The notes beneath the pieces were generated by a model, which was given only the letters and a program-made list of their open reading frames with translations, searched no databases and was not told the DNA's origin. Source: Batillaria attramentaria (Eukaryota; Mollusca; Gastropoda; Batillariidae). From it: a stretch of DNA of 64,000 bases. The translations under genes were made by a program, and so were the position numbers. Numbering within the stretch: the stretch's first letter is position 1; every line of letters begins with the position of its first letter. This document shows, in pieces, positions 1 to 12,249 of this stretch. The stretch covers positions 2,670,001-2,734,000 of the forward strand of contig JACVVK020000017.1 of the NCBI GenBank assembly GCA_018292915.2, in the 5' to 3' direction.

Positions 1-938
1 GAAATCGTGAACAGGGAAGAAACTGGAAAGATTACAACACTAAAAGATGGCAATGGGACAGAACTTGACCATAGTGATAGAAAAATGTGGTTGGGTCTCT
101 GTTGACGTTTCTCACATCCAACTGGGGTTGTGGATTTTATCTCTGGACAGGGAAGATGAGTGAAATACGTGTTTTGTGCTTACATAAATCATACCTTACG
201 TAAGAAAGTAAACATTCCTTAGTTACAATGGTATTAAGACTATTAATCAATGCCAAAGACTGAAAGAAGGATCCTCCGTATTCCAAAACTCAAAAAGAAA
301 GGTGATTTTTCCCATAGATTTCTGCTTGGGTGTCAGAAATGTCTCCTCAAACAGTATTGTAATAACTATACGATGTTCACGTAGACGTGCATGTTTTATT
401 GTATTGTACTGCAACGAGGAGCAAACTGCAAAGATAAATATATTAGTTTGCAAGGTTTCGGAGCGCCAAATCCATGTTTCTTAAGTAACAAACATAGGTC
501 TTATGTCACGATTCGTCATAGAAAGAATGCGTGGTCGGCTCCATAAATATTTTCGGCTAAAAGCGGATCAGCAACAAAAGCCAGTTTGCGGATTACGCGG
601 GACTTGTGTGTGTGGGAATTCCTGCAGTGCCTAGCGGAACATGTTAGCGGCTTAATCATCATTGTGCCCGCCTACTACAAGACTGGCGCTTAGTCCAAAG
701 GATACACAGGCCTAAAGGTCAACTACACGCGTAGAAATTTACGCATGAAATACTATGTACCGTTATACAGATCACGTAGCTTGCGTACGGCAGATAATGG
801 GTATGCGTCTAACTCGACAAAAAAGCCAGAATCTGACCTTTTATAAACAAAATATTTTTGCCCTGCATGAATCAGTGGTTTGCAGTGGACAGAAAATAAA
901 CAAGATACATCGCATGGTGAGTTTTTCTCGTCAGCATC

Positions 939-939
<1 letters not shown>

Positions 940-1031
<92 letters not shown>
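940..1031. repeat. (TG)n microsatellite
   Basis: An uninterrupted TG dinucleotide tract of about 46 units. It is one of more than thirty long TG/AC tracts in the window. Confidence 0.95.
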
Positions 1032-1033
<2 letters not shown>

Positions 1034-1261
1034 ACTCTCTTTCTTTTAAAAACCTCTCCCTAAGTGCCGTGAGCACTCAGTTAGGGTGGAGTCGTGCGTT
1101 ATGTCAAGTCTCCATCATCACCATTATCATCAGCAGCAGCAGTGAGTGATATTTCAAATTCAAAAATACTTAATTGTCCATTAAATAGCACGCCTAACAT
1201 GGAAAATTGTCGTTGGACTCACAGCTCGAAAAAATTAAGAATGAAAAATTAAGATTCTAAG

Positions 1262-1292
<31 letters not shown>

Positions 1293-1589
1293 GAAAAAAG
1301 AAAAAAAAAAGAGATAAAATTGGTTTGGCATGTGCAATAACTTAACAAATAAACAAACAAACAAAAAACCCCAAAATAATAATTTATGAACATTAAAATT
1401 TTTTTGACGATGCCCACAACAAACGGCGGTTGCAACCGTCAACAGGGATGTATTCTCGCAGAGTTTGTCAGTGAATAAATCCCTGTTGACGGGAACAGCC
1501 ACTATTTGTCGTGCGCATCATTATCATTTTTATAAAAATTATTTTATGATTCTTCTAAAATGCTAACCACTGCTGGCAGAGGAAGGGAC

Positions 1590-1715
1590 TGTCAGTACTC
1601 GCGGGTCGTGAGTTCGATTCCCGTAGGAGATTAAAAAAAATCTACTGGATTTTCCCTCTTTGCTCCGTCTTCGATATTACCCGTACGTAATCAGTGGAAA
1701 AGAACGTTAAAATCT
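1590..1715 (+). mobile_element. Degraded copy of the abundant tRNA-derived SINE
   Basis: It has the B-box-like segment GGGTCGTGAGTTCGATTCCC, then a body ending in a 'gatattacccgtacgt...ggaaaagaacgttaaa' type tail, as in the better copies near 38.2 and 42.4 kb. The tRNA-like head is poorly preserved and no target-site duplication was found. Confidence 0.6.
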
Positions 1716-2182
1716 CAATACGTTTGTCAGGCACACAACGGCAACGCCGTGGAAAACGTTTTATGAAATGCGAATAATGGCTGCATCAACAATCAGTCAC
1801 TTGGGACACAGCATAGTATCACTGAGAAAGCATTCTGGTGACGCGGGTTGGCATATATGGCAATTCGTTTATAGCGTTTGTCGTATACGTACTAAGTACA
1901 GGTATGGAAGCGTTAGGCCAAAGAAAGTCATATTTCTCTATTAGGAGCCGCAAAGTCACAAAAAACGGTCGCAATGGCCAAAAGGAACATCCATTCGTTT
2001 AGTAAACAGCCTTAGAGCCGTTGTAGTAAGCGGCAGTTTTTCCCCTCAAAACTCATTACAAACATACAGACTTTAAACCCCATCCCTAGAAACAAACATC
2101 CCCAACCCGCAGCGATTCCGTTCTCTGTACAACGTTCCTTTCGCGTTAATGAGAAGTATGGGCAGGGCTAATCATTAATTAC

Positions 2183-2547
2183 CTTTGTGCGTTGTCTGTA
2201 GCTCGCGACATTTGGGGGTCTCTCTCTTTCGACGGGTCGTGTTTGACATAAACCCTCGATATTTTATCTTCGTCCGCTGTGCGGATTCTGCTGCTGGACA
2301 AAGATCTGTCCGATTCCACGCTAAACGTTGACGCTGTATCTGAAAACCCACAAGCACCAGAACCACCGTTTGAGCAATGCCTCACAGGACTGACCAACCC
2401 GCTTGGCTGTTCATCATGCGAAGAAGGGCCACCGGTTGTTGGTCTGCCGTTGCTTGCACACCTGTCAGCTATTCTGGTTCCAACCTTCTCTGCATCCGAG
2501 TGGTGTCCATTTTGGAACCCGCGTCCGCTTACCACACTATCAGCCAT
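2183..2547 (-). CDS. First coding exon of an unidentified minus-strand gene (gene continues left of window)
   Basis: An ATG in good context (AACATGG) opens 121 codons plus two bases. They end at a strong donor (AAAG followed by GTAATT, bases 2182-2181), so the exon is phase 2. The peptide starts MADSVVSGRGFQNGHHSDAE and is rich in Ser, Gly, Arg and Asp, with no signal peptide, membrane segment or recognisable domain. It looks like the disordered cytosolic N-terminus of a larger protein. The exon at 7380-7645 also starts Met-Ala-Asp, is similarly Ser-rich and also ends in phase 2. The two may therefore be alternative first exons of one gene whose body lies beyond base 1, or first exons of two paralogues. 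The product is unknown. The low complexity leaves a real chance that this is not coding. Confidence 0.5.
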
Positions 2548-3146
2548 GTTGGGACCAGCCTACGACAGCTTCACGTCATATCTGAATCATTAATTTGCTT
2601 CAGCCTCAGCAAACAAATCCAACAGCGCCGCCGCAAAAAACTCTTTTCAAATGAGCTGCACGGCAAACCCAGGAGGCCAGGTGCGAAACTCGCTCTGAAC
2701 CAGCACGCCTCCTGTGAAAGCGAACAGGTTTAATACCCTCAAATCCTGTGACCAAAATCCCTTATGTCAACCCCTTAGTAGGGTCGGGTGACCTCATAGT
2801 CCTCCCCTCAGACAGACCGTGAAAATGTGTCGGTTCTCGTCTGTTGTCTTTTTCACGGGCGACAGGGGTGGAGGAATGCAAGGTAAGGTCGTTGCATATG
2901 CATGAGCAACGCTGATGAATAATTCAGTTGTGTAGTGGATGTCTATTTTATGTTTCTCGTCATGATGTATGTTGCGTGGGCTGGTATGTTTCTCTTGTCC
3001 TTGGGGGAAAACGTTTGTGTCAAGATGTATGACACGACGGAGTAGGAGTACTTATCTGTCTCCGGTTGTAAAGAAAATTGTAAAAAAAAAAAATAATGGT
3101 CTTCACCCATACTTAAGCTTTCGCGCGCAACCCACCATCTCCCCTC

Positions 3147-3149
<3 letters not shown>

Positions 3150-3228
<79 letters not shown>
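3150..3228. repeat. (AC)n microsatellite
   Basis: An AC dinucleotide tract of about 39 units, uninterrupted. Confidence 0.95.
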
Positions 3229-3229
<1 letters not shown>

Positions 3230-3764
3230 TTCTTTAAAACTTGTAACCCCCTTTTTGTGCATTGACCGGTTTTTTGTTTTTTTTAACCCAATCTCCATGC
3301 AATACCAGATTACAGAATTTTTGCGCATGACACAGCTGGTGAAATAGCCGTTTCCAGCCTCTACCCCACCACCGCCCAAAGCACCTCCAACTCCGACCAC
3401 TGTCCGCGCCCCTGCTGTTAGTATAACTAGTAGCATTACTCAACTGTTACGGAGGATACGCTCGGCTTGTGACCAATAACCACTAAACCATGCAGTCTTG
3501 CCTATGTTGACCAGTCAATGAATTAGAGGCCCACTGAAACTGTTCAATCTGTACCCCCAACGTAAACTTATGAGGGCTTGGAGTTGCAATTCAGTCCAAA
3601 TTTCCCACAGTTTTAAAATGGAGCGACCACGCATGTAATAAAATGTTCAGTGTCGTTCCTTGAGAGACAGACATTGACCGATCAGTGGTGTAAGACAAGG
3701 TGACAAAGGAATGCATCTGGTATTGAAATTCAAAGTGAGACTTGTACGTGACCACCCGATAAGG

Positions 3765-3766
<2 letters not shown>

Positions 3767-3859
<93 letters not shown>
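3767..3859. repeat. (TG)n microsatellite
   Basis: A TG dinucleotide tract of about 46 units followed by a G-rich stretch. Confidence 0.95.
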
Positions 3860-3862
<3 letters not shown>

Positions 3863-4668
3863 AGGGGGGGATCCATAAGTTTGGGTGCAGCAGCATACTG
3901 CAAAGCTCTGGTAAAAGAAAACATTAACGTGGCACGTTATCACGTCTTATCAGCCCGCATTTGCACACAAACAGAAACTTGACGGAAAAAAAACCCCAAA
4001 ACGTTTTGCTTAATAGCCTGATCAGCACGTTCAAAAGCACACTTCTGTGGTTAAAAAGAACACCACTGCCTGTTTCAGACACTGTTTCAGCTGGAATGGA
4101 AATGCACCCATCTTGTGGGAGTGCTTTGTTGTTGTTGTTGTTGTTTTCGGCATCCAAGGTGAAGCTTTCATTAAAAAAAAAATCAAGGAAATCATTCTAA
4201 GGTGTACGCAACCAAGTAAAAAGACGATATTTTGACGTACGTAAACTGTTTTATGAATGGTTAATTACAAGGTCGCTAATTATGTATACCTACAAGGATG
4301 TGCATAGGTTAGGTCAAACTGACCTGATAAAACCCACCCAAAAGAAAAAAACCCACAGAGGTGTCAGCGGGTGCACAGTATTTGCAAAGCATGCAGGTGT
4401 CGAACACACACGCACACTCAACTTTCTCTGAATAGTTTGTCGCCCAAAATGTCCACTCTTAACACGGGGTTGGGTTAAAAGTTTCGGCGTGTAGTGTTGA
4501 CAAAACCAGCACTCGGAGCAGACAAGGAAAACTGGAACAGAAAACTACAGGCGCGGATGACGCAGAGGGTTTTATGTGTGTACAATATTCTCTCTCTCTC
4601 TCTCTCTCTCATGAACCCACTGTCGTCTCAGTGTCCAGAGAAATACTATGTGACACTACTATGTTATA

Positions 4669-4670
<2 letters not shown>

Positions 4671-4749
<79 letters not shown>

Positions 4750-4979
4750 CGGTGTGTGCGGCGCGCGCGCGCGCGCGTGCGTGCTGGGACACGGTGCAGT
4801 TGACTGCAGAATGGGAAGCAAACAAAAGCATCATGAAAGTGAGGTGAAGACGTAACTACAGGCAACCTGAGTAACAACCAATAAGTGATCGATAGCTGTA
4901 GTGAAAAAAATCAGGGAAAACCCACGGAGGCTGGAGACCCCGCTTTGTGTGTTTCTGCGTGTGCGTGTCGTGGTGGGAG

Positions 4980-5045
<66 letters not shown>
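4671..5045. repeat. Two (TG)n tracts with an intervening alternating GC tract
   Basis: TG tracts lie at 4671-4748 and 4984-5045. Between them, at about 4758-4785, is a pure alternating purine-pyrimidine GC/GT tract, a composition prone to left-handed DNA. A similar CG-to-CA transition occurs at about 9226-9292. Confidence 0.85.
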
Positions 5046-5054
<9 letters not shown>

Positions 5055-5271
5055 GGTGTGTGGGTGGCTGAGGGGGGGGGGATGTCGGGTGTGGGTATCG
5101 CAATGTAATAACGGACAGTACTAATGGAAATAGAATTATATATACCATTTCTTGCTAGCACATCTCACTTAAAATAAAGCTTACACCATCATGCGTAAAT
5201 TTTTCCAGGTTTTTCAAATAAAGTTACCTCTCTCTCTCTCTCTCTCTCTATTCCCCCCCCCCATCCCACCG

Positions 5272-5304
<33 letters not shown>

Positions 5305-5523
5305 ACAGACAGACAGACGGTTTGGATGAAAGTCAAGGATCTGGTGAAAAGAACGAAAGTAGGTTATAGATCACGAGCACATGAACTGTCTGTAAAGTTT
5401 GTATTAAGATTCAATGGTGAGTGAATGCACCGTTCACGCCCCGCTGGCCACGAAAGGTGTCTCTGCATTTTGCAGTATCTAGGTATTCACGTTGATGACA
5501 AAAGTCGGGTTTTCAGTCAGGGC

Positions 5524-5898
5524 CCGGTGTACCAGGCCAGAATCTACCCCGTCCAGAATCTACCCCGCAGGAACTGGCCTAGGCCCAAATCTACCCGGGT
5601 AGAAACTGGACTAGGCCAGAAGCTACACCGGGTTTAAACTGGCCTGGGCCAGTTTCTATCCCCCCTGGCCCCGAATCTACCCCCTCCTGTTCTAGGCCAG
5701 TTTCTCTCCCCCTGGCCCCGAATGAAATAACATCAGATTGACTATGCGTTTCTTTGTTTGAACAGTATATATGTCTTTGATTACACTTTGAAATAATAGT
5801 ATTGTCTCTAAAATGGTTCATGTAAGTTTTGTTCATGCTAGTACAAGAGCATATAAATGAATATTTACTTTGTCAAAATTATGTTTTAATGTACGCGT

Positions 5899-5984
<86 letters not shown>

Positions 5985-6850
5985 GACTGAGATAGATAGA
6001 GATGTTAATTAAAATTAATTTTAATGCAAACAGTATAACATCAGAGCAATCTGCATAAAAAATTGAGTAACTTGAGTTGCAGATGAAAGCACATGTTAAC
6101 TAATAATAATAATAATAATGATAATAATAATTATTTATATAGCGCTGTAATCTACTTATAAGGCAGGTAAAAGTACAGATAAGAGTCAAGGTTCAGGGCC
6201 AGGGCAACTGCATGTATGGTACTTTATAAGGAGGTGGAGAAAGACGGAGGCAGGTTAGACGGTGCTTTGAGATGAAAACAGGTAGGTTTTTAGATTTGTT
6301 TTGAAGGTTTCGAGGGAGGTTGACTGGCGGAGCGAAAGAGGCAGCGAATTCCAGGCTTTTGGGCCAGCGTAGGAGAAGGCTCGACAGTCAACAGAAGAAA
6401 GTTTAGTACGAGGGATTCTGAATATCAGAGTATCGATACGATAAATATTGTGGTCTATAAAACAGACATACCAGCGATTTAAAACGAAACTTTATAACAA
6501 GGTTATGCAACGCTGAGAACGACGTTGAAGTGATCTGATCTGTTTTCCAGATAAATGGCAGTGTCAGTTTTCTGTCAGAGGGAAAAGCTTGCGGGGTAGC
6601 GCAACCAGCGCATTTCCTCAGTACAACCAGTTCGACTCAGTAGTAGTCACTGTAGCAACTGGTGTAGTGAAATTGTGAATTTAGCTCAGTACAACGAATT
6701 CGAATTTAGCTCAGACCAGGGGGGGTAGATTCGGGGCCAGGGGGGTAGAAACTGGCCTAGGCCAGAAACTAGCCGGGTTTAAACTGGCCTAGTCCAGTTT
6801 CTACCCGGGTAGATTCGGGGCCAGGGGTAGATTCTGGCCTGTTACACCGG
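5524..6850. mobile_element. Foldback (long-inverted-repeat) transposable element, about 1.3 kb
   Basis: The left end (about 5524-5725) and right end (about 6715-6850) are inverted copies of each other. Both begin at the outside with CCGGTGTA-like sequence followed by CCAGAATCTACCCC. Within each arm, short submotifs such as CTGGCCTAGGCCAGTTTCTA recur in both orientations, so the arms are built from nested palindromic subrepeats. The core holds an (AC)n tract (5900-5982), ATA/ATG repeats and a segment beginning TATTTATATAGCGCTGTAAT at about 6132. That segment resembles widespread invertebrate interspersed repeats, and it runs on to about 6430. No transposase reading frame is visible, so the element is non-autonomous. 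Target-site duplication was not resolved. Confidence 0.75.
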
Positions 6851-6929
6851 TGCAGTATTCATGATATGAATTCTGTTTCAATGAAAAGGCGATTTATAGC
6901 CGACGTGTGTACAGAACGTCAGCGGTTTA

Positions 6930-6970
6930 CATGTACCAGACGACTCTCTCTCTCTCTCTCTCTCTCTCTG
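6930..6970. repeat. (CT)n tract
   Basis: A short CT dinucleotide run. Similar CT runs at 7229-7256 and 7326-7348 (the latter GA) flank an AC tract. Confidence 0.8.
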
Positions 6971-7139
6971 TAAAATAAGCAACGACAGGCACTGAAAACT
7001 GATCGACCCTGCGTTGTATGGCTAAATCTTTTCCTGTTGTAAAGTTCGTCCAGTCTCTATCTCTGCGTGCGTGTGTGTGAACTGAGTATAATGTTCCACT
7101 TTTAAGTGTGTATGAATGTTGAACAAAATGAATTTTTAC

Positions 7140-7225
7140 CTTTTTTCTGTTTAAAACGGCAAGTTTGAAAACAGGTCGCAACTGAACTTCTGCCGTTTTT
7201 ATAAAAGTTATTTCAGTCAGTTTCA

Positions 7226-7306
<81 letters not shown>

Positions 7307-7310
7307 ACAC
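7140..7310. repeat. Partial copy of the 'AATAAAG-like tail + (CT)n(AC)n' module
   Basis: The text around 7155-7225 (AAACGGCAAGTTTGAAAACA, then a TTTCAGTTTC-like end) matches, with decay, the modules at 50430-50590 and 63065-63350. It runs straight into (CT)n and then (AC)n, as the 63-kb copy does. The strings preceding the CT run are the diagnostic part. Confidence 0.6.
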
Positions 7311-7379
7311 GGCGGCATACGCAGGAGAGAGAGAGAGAGAGAGAGAGAGGAGTTGGGGGGGGGAGGAGGGTAGACTCAC

Positions 7380-7645
7380 CCCTGAAATCCAGCATTCTCG
7401 TATATTGTCACAGTATTTTCTGTCCTGCTCTCCTCAACCAATCTTCCACCGTCTCTCAGAATCAGCTGCGAGCTGGAATCACTTCTGTCACTCCCCTGGC
7501 GCGTCAGTGTGTTCGTCGGCACGTTCTCGTATGCATTCTCCTTGTTCGTTCCTTGCGACCGTTCACTGCTCATCGAACTCTCTCTGCTGTGAGAGTTGGA
7601 ACCAGTTCCGTTCGAGACAGGCTCACCGGCGACAAAATCCGCCAT
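7380..7645 (-). CDS. First coding exon of an unidentified minus-strand gene
   Basis: An ATG in good context (AAAATGG) opens 88 codons plus two bases. They end at a consensus donor (CAGGG followed by GTGAGT), phase 2. The peptide starts MADFVAGEPVSNGTGSNSHS, is rich in Ser, Asn, Glu and Arg, and ends in ...TVTIYENAGFQ. It contains no signal peptide, membrane segment or known domain, so it is probably a disordered cytosolic N-terminus. No downstream exon (to the left) was found before the similar exon at 2183-2547. That exon shares the Met-Ala-Asp start and the splice phase, so alternative promoters of one gene are the simplest reading. The product is not recognised. Confidence 0.55.
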
Positions 7646-9225
7646 TTTCCTGACTTGATTCAGTGGATTATTGTATCGTCAGACCGATAACACAAAATTG
7701 TCGTCTGCTGGCGTTGACTGAAGCCAAGGAGCCGGGTAGCTGTCACATGACTAGCGGGCCTAGCCTGGACTGCAAACAGAAATTGACACTATCAGTAATG
7801 GTAGAAGCCGGTCTTCAGCGGTTATATGAAACTTAGAATGACCCAGGAAACGTATCCGGAAATGTCTCACTCAAGGAATTCTTCGCAAGTTGTCGCTACC
7901 ACAAACTATGTCGGTCGCCTATACTTGCAAGGGCAATCCCCTCACTGATTCACGGTGTATGTGCACCGGCTTTGACGTCACAAAGGTGAATCCTATGTGC
8001 GGACGATCTCAAATTTATCGGTGTAGGGATATTACCCCAGTTTCACTCAGACTGACCTGCCCAGATTTTCGCTGTCCACTGAATGTACATAATCTAACGT
8101 TCACCACTATACAGGCTCCAATCAGTCAAACATGCACCAATTTCGCTTAAAATTTCACGACCACTGAAAGTTTCAAAAGCTACGATTCATAATAATTCAG
8201 CTTTCTTTTCTAGTGCTTGCTCACTTTTCCCACCCCAAAAACCCCCAACTGGAAACATGTTTGGATTGGCCTGGCCCCTCCCACTGTACGGTTCAGTGTG
8301 TCAAATTCCCTTCAATTCAAGCTATAGACACGCATGCTGATATATGACCGTTCTGATTTTGTGTAGGCGAACCAGAGAAGAGAAAAGCGCAGTTCTTCAG
8401 ATAACCATAGTCAAGCGAAGTATACTTTCGTTAAGGTCCGAAGCCGGCGATAGCTCCCCCCGAAGCGAGTTAACGTGAGTCTACAGTTATCTGATATAAT
8501 CGACCGGGTGGTCGGAGTTCGGGTACAATATACGCAGTTTCATGTTCGAGACACTTGAAACTGACTGGACACGTGCAACCAATCAGGGTTTATTCCTAGA
8601 TTCCTACTATTTGTACGTATTACTTCTTTTTTTTTTTTGGGGGGGGGGGGGGAGGGGCAATGCGCATTAACTCATTTGTATTGAAAAAAAATGTACACTG
8701 CACTTTTTGCACTAGAGAATTACGCGTCAACCCAGCCCATGGAATCGAACTCAGAACTTCAGTATTGACAGTCCGTGCAAAGATTGCCATTAAGCTCATT
8801 CTTCCCAGCCGCGTCCTAACAGGTCAGAGGAATGACTGAAACGGATTATGCACCCTTGGCCACTTTACCTGCCTCCTTATTATTCAGTATTGTTACTACA
8901 TTCATATAATTATCGCTTTTTTCTAAAAGGACCAAAAACATCATTTGAATGTAACAAAACAAGCAGATAGCCAGCATGGCGTCTGCCGACTCTGACCAAA
9001 CCATTTTCCACAGTCCTGTCGCCTCTATCAAAGTTAGTCTGTAATCATACTGTGACACACATTTTTATTCATTGAAACCGGATCACCGTCAAGCAGCAAA
9101 CAGTAATACATTGAAAGAGAGCACAGCAAGCAAAAACTATCAGTGTACGTGCTCATCTGAACCAGTTTGTGACACACGTCACAAATGCAGAAATGAATGA
9201 ATGATGTATTACTAAAACTGATGTC

Positions 9226-9230
9226 GCGCG

Positions 9231-9292
<62 letters not shown>
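9226..9292. repeat. (CG)n-(AC)n compound microsatellite
   Basis: About seven alternating CG units pass directly into about 26 AC units. The whole tract is alternating purine-pyrimidine. Confidence 0.9.
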
Positions 9293-9294
<2 letters not shown>

Positions 9295-10933
9295 GTCACT
9301 GACACACACGAGTAAAAAGGCTCGTATCGAAATTTGTGCCGGTAGGTGTCATCACTACGAACACTCAGACAGGAACACACAAAATCTGTAAGGATGAGTA
9401 TAAATCCACCGTCCCTAACATGAACGGCTAGGGAAAACCAGTCAGACCGGTTAGCAACTGCACAAAGGCTTCAACAAGAGAAGAGAGCTGCCCCCTTTAT
9501 CGTATCTGAATGATGTTGAAATAAATACCTTCTGGCTAGGCACGTGTGTATGTATTGCAGCCCATAGGGGGCGGAGTCAAGTGGTTTAATGCTCGACCCA
9601 CATGTACATGTACTTGTGTAGTAGGTTCGAATCTGCACTGGAGAGTAGTAATTACAGCGGTTCATGCAGTATGCAAACATATCTGCAACCATCAGCTTTG
9701 TTGTTTTTTTAAATGCTGTTTTATGTGGGGGGTTTTTCTTTCGCTTTTGTTATTGTTTGATTTTGGCTGTTTTCGGGTTTTTGTTTGTTTGTTTTTGTTT
9801 GTTTGTCTGTTTGTTTGTTGTTGTTTTTTTTTGTTTTTTTGTTTGTTTTTTTTTTTGGGGGGGGGGAGGTCTTTTTTTTTTTTTTTTTTGGTCACGGGCA
9901 CCACCGTATTAAAATGCACACCAAGTAAAGCACAATTCCTTTACTGTCTCTTCTGTGATAAAAATACATCTTATGACACATATTTTGTATCACCACATTC
10001 ATTCTTTCACAAGAATCTGTCATCAAATAATCAACTAATTAGATGCAGCCAGACACACTCTGTCTGGAGGTGATACAACCAACAAAAACAGTACCAGCAT
10101 TGATGACAATATAATACATGCAGATTGTACATCAACTAAGTACATATGTGATAGATATACTCTTCACGAATCTTCGATGAGCTAAAAGTTCAATGAATGC
10201 TCATAAAATGCCTGAAAGCGTGACCGTGTGGGGGTAGGTTGGGTAGGAAAGGTGAATCCAAAACAAAAATTAAAAAACCCAACAAAAATCAATAGAAATG
10301 TTTTGTTGTTGAAAAAAACAAACCGAAAATCCCCGATTTTCTTTTTTAGATAACAACTTTATTCTTATCTAATAAACTAAAGAAAAAGCAGCGTCTGTAA
10401 AGATGTAACAGCTGGACAGACTACATACACATTAAAAGTACACCAAAAATAACAATACATGTATTCCCTCCCATAAGAAGTTTCAAAGTTTGAAGCCTTG
10501 TGGTACAATGGTTATTCAAGAGGTAGATATCAATCTTGGATTACCACTTTGCAAAACTTGACCTGAACACAGACACCACAAACTCATAAGTGCAGTAATA
10601 TGGTGAAACCACCATCAGGCTAATGTTTTTGTAAATCCATAAAAAAAAACAAAAAAAAACCTATATCCTGGCTAAAACAGAAACACAAGACACGATTCAC
10701 TGTACATTGCAGCAACAGTCCACACACAACCACACCAGTAAAACATGAGGCAAATACTACACACAAAGTTATGCATAGCTTTTATTTTTGTTTTAAAGGT
10801 ACATGTAACACACAGCAGTTTGGTGCAGACAAAGCATACAAATCTTCACCATATGCACATAACTTCCACAAAAGGCTGAACAAAAAGGTATGATATTCTC
10901 TCTATTTGTCACACACTCTCTATTTGTCACACA

Positions 10934-10964
<31 letters not shown>

Positions 10965-12076
10965 GCACACACACACACACATCCTTCAAAGCACCTTCCA
11001 GAATAAGCATGCATAAAATAAACAAAATGCTTCATAGAAATGCTGAGGCTGAGTTGAAACAAAGAATTCAAACAAAATGCAACAAGCTCGCCACAACACT
11101 TTGTGGCTAAGTAACAAATGACACATCAAATGATCGTAACGAAAACCAGCATTTTAGCATGCCAAACGCAGTCTCAATTATTTACCACAATTAACAAAAT
11201 ACAATAAAATAAATAGATAGAAAGAAAACAACAACAAAAAATCTGAAGCTTTGGGGCATCCAGTACATTCACACCACTCTTGCCTTCAGTTATCTTAAAG
11301 TAACAGAATAGTCAGGACATATATGCATGAGTGCTCATGTACACACCAGGTAAGCATTCCTCTGCATGCATACCCCAGCCATCAATAAATACAAGTTTTA
11401 CCAACCAAAGGCGTTTTACTCCAAGTAAATATGAACACGTCACAGCAAGTTCTGAACAAAACAGCATCACAGGAATCATGCAGTGAACAGCAGCCTGATG
11501 TAATACTCAGTGGTATGTATGCTCGTGGGGTCAAGTGAGCTATATATATGTATATATATTCTGCTGTTTCACGGATTATCCTATCTAATACTAATTCTTG
11601 TACACCTGCTGATCATCAGTGATGTTTCCCTTACACTCTTAATGCTGAAAAACCCTAGGATAAAATTTGCTCAATGTGGGGGCATTTACAGCCTAAAAAA
11701 TTATTCATGTTAACAATATCTTAACTGCAAGAATTATGAACAGCCTTAGATCTACCCTCCAGAGCTGCCTGAACACCACCTAAACGGAATCTGAACACAG
11801 ACACTTCCAAATGCAGCTGGTCCTGAGAAGACACTGTGCTTCCGACATCACTTCGCTTTTATAGTATTTCTGATGTAACTACATCGCTGGCTGAAACCGA
11901 GACATTGTACACATACAAAGCAACATCCACAATGGTGTTTTGCATTCCTTAAACTACTTTTACCTTCACTCTGAGTATCAAAAAAGGAATACCTGCTCAA
12001 TTCAACAACACCTAGGCATTTCATGTTTAACTCACATGAATGATTCCAAAGCAAACGGGACACACAAGAGCCTGAT

Positions 12077-12082
12077 TTTATT
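12077..12082 (-). terminator. RNF170: Candidate polyadenylation signal of RNF170
   Basis: AATAAA on the minus strand, about 170 bases past the RNF170 stop codon. Other candidates lie further downstream, near 10775 and 10360. Choice among them needs transcript data. Confidence 0.4.
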
Positions 12083-12249
12083 TCCTTTTGAAAGATAATA
12101 AATTACACGTGGATTTAGACTGATCATAAAACTTCCTTAAACGGACCCCACCAACCACATTCCACACAGTTCCGGCATATTGTTCTCACACTCTGTATAA
12201 TGAAACTCCAGGAATCTACAGACACAAAATCTACAATTAAAACCGATTT

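Larger units (their letters stand above)
1..2182. other. Non-coding stretch left of the first exon
   Basis: I see no convincing coding exon here. The stretch holds a (TG)n tract at 940-1031, a run of 22 C followed by A-rich sequence at about 1261-1315, a short inverted repeat at 1426-1496, and a worn SINE remnant at about 1590-1715. If the exon ending at 2183 belongs to a gene continuing left, this is its first intron, because that gene is read leftwards. Confidence 0.6.
2548..7379. other. Non-coding, repeat-rich stretch between two minus-strand first exons
   Basis: No supported exon was found. Long microsatellites occupy 3150-3228 (AC), 3767-3859 (TG), 4671-4748 (TG), 4984-5045 (TG), 5900-5982 (AC) and 7225-7310 (CT then AC). 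A GC/GT alternating tract with Z-DNA-forming composition lies at about 4758-4785. A large foldback element covers 5524-6850. If the 7380-7645 exon splices to exons left of the window, all of this is intron. Confidence 0.6.
7646..12249. other. Intergenic stretch including the probable RNF170 3' UTR
   Basis: No supported exon was found. A T-run/G-run junction lies at about 8629-8655, and a composite T/G-rich tract at 9720-9890. A CG-to-CA microsatellite lies at 9226-9292 and shorter CT/AC tracts at 10910-10980. tRNA-like remnants with B-box-like GGTTCGAATCT (about 9622) and its reverse near 8745 are too worn to classify. The AT-rich part from about 10.3 kb to 12.25 kb may be transcribed as RNF170 3' UTR. 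Confidence 0.5.

Noticed and set aside
753..1149. Apparent open frames of alternating Cys-Val or His-Thr residues here and at most TG/AC tracts in the window
   Set aside because: They are translations of dinucleotide repeats, open in several frames on both strands, with no flanking splice or codon evidence.
9546..10073. 175-residue plus-strand frame with long Phe/Leu/Val stretches
   Set aside because: It is a translation of T/G-rich low-complexity sequence with homopolymer runs.
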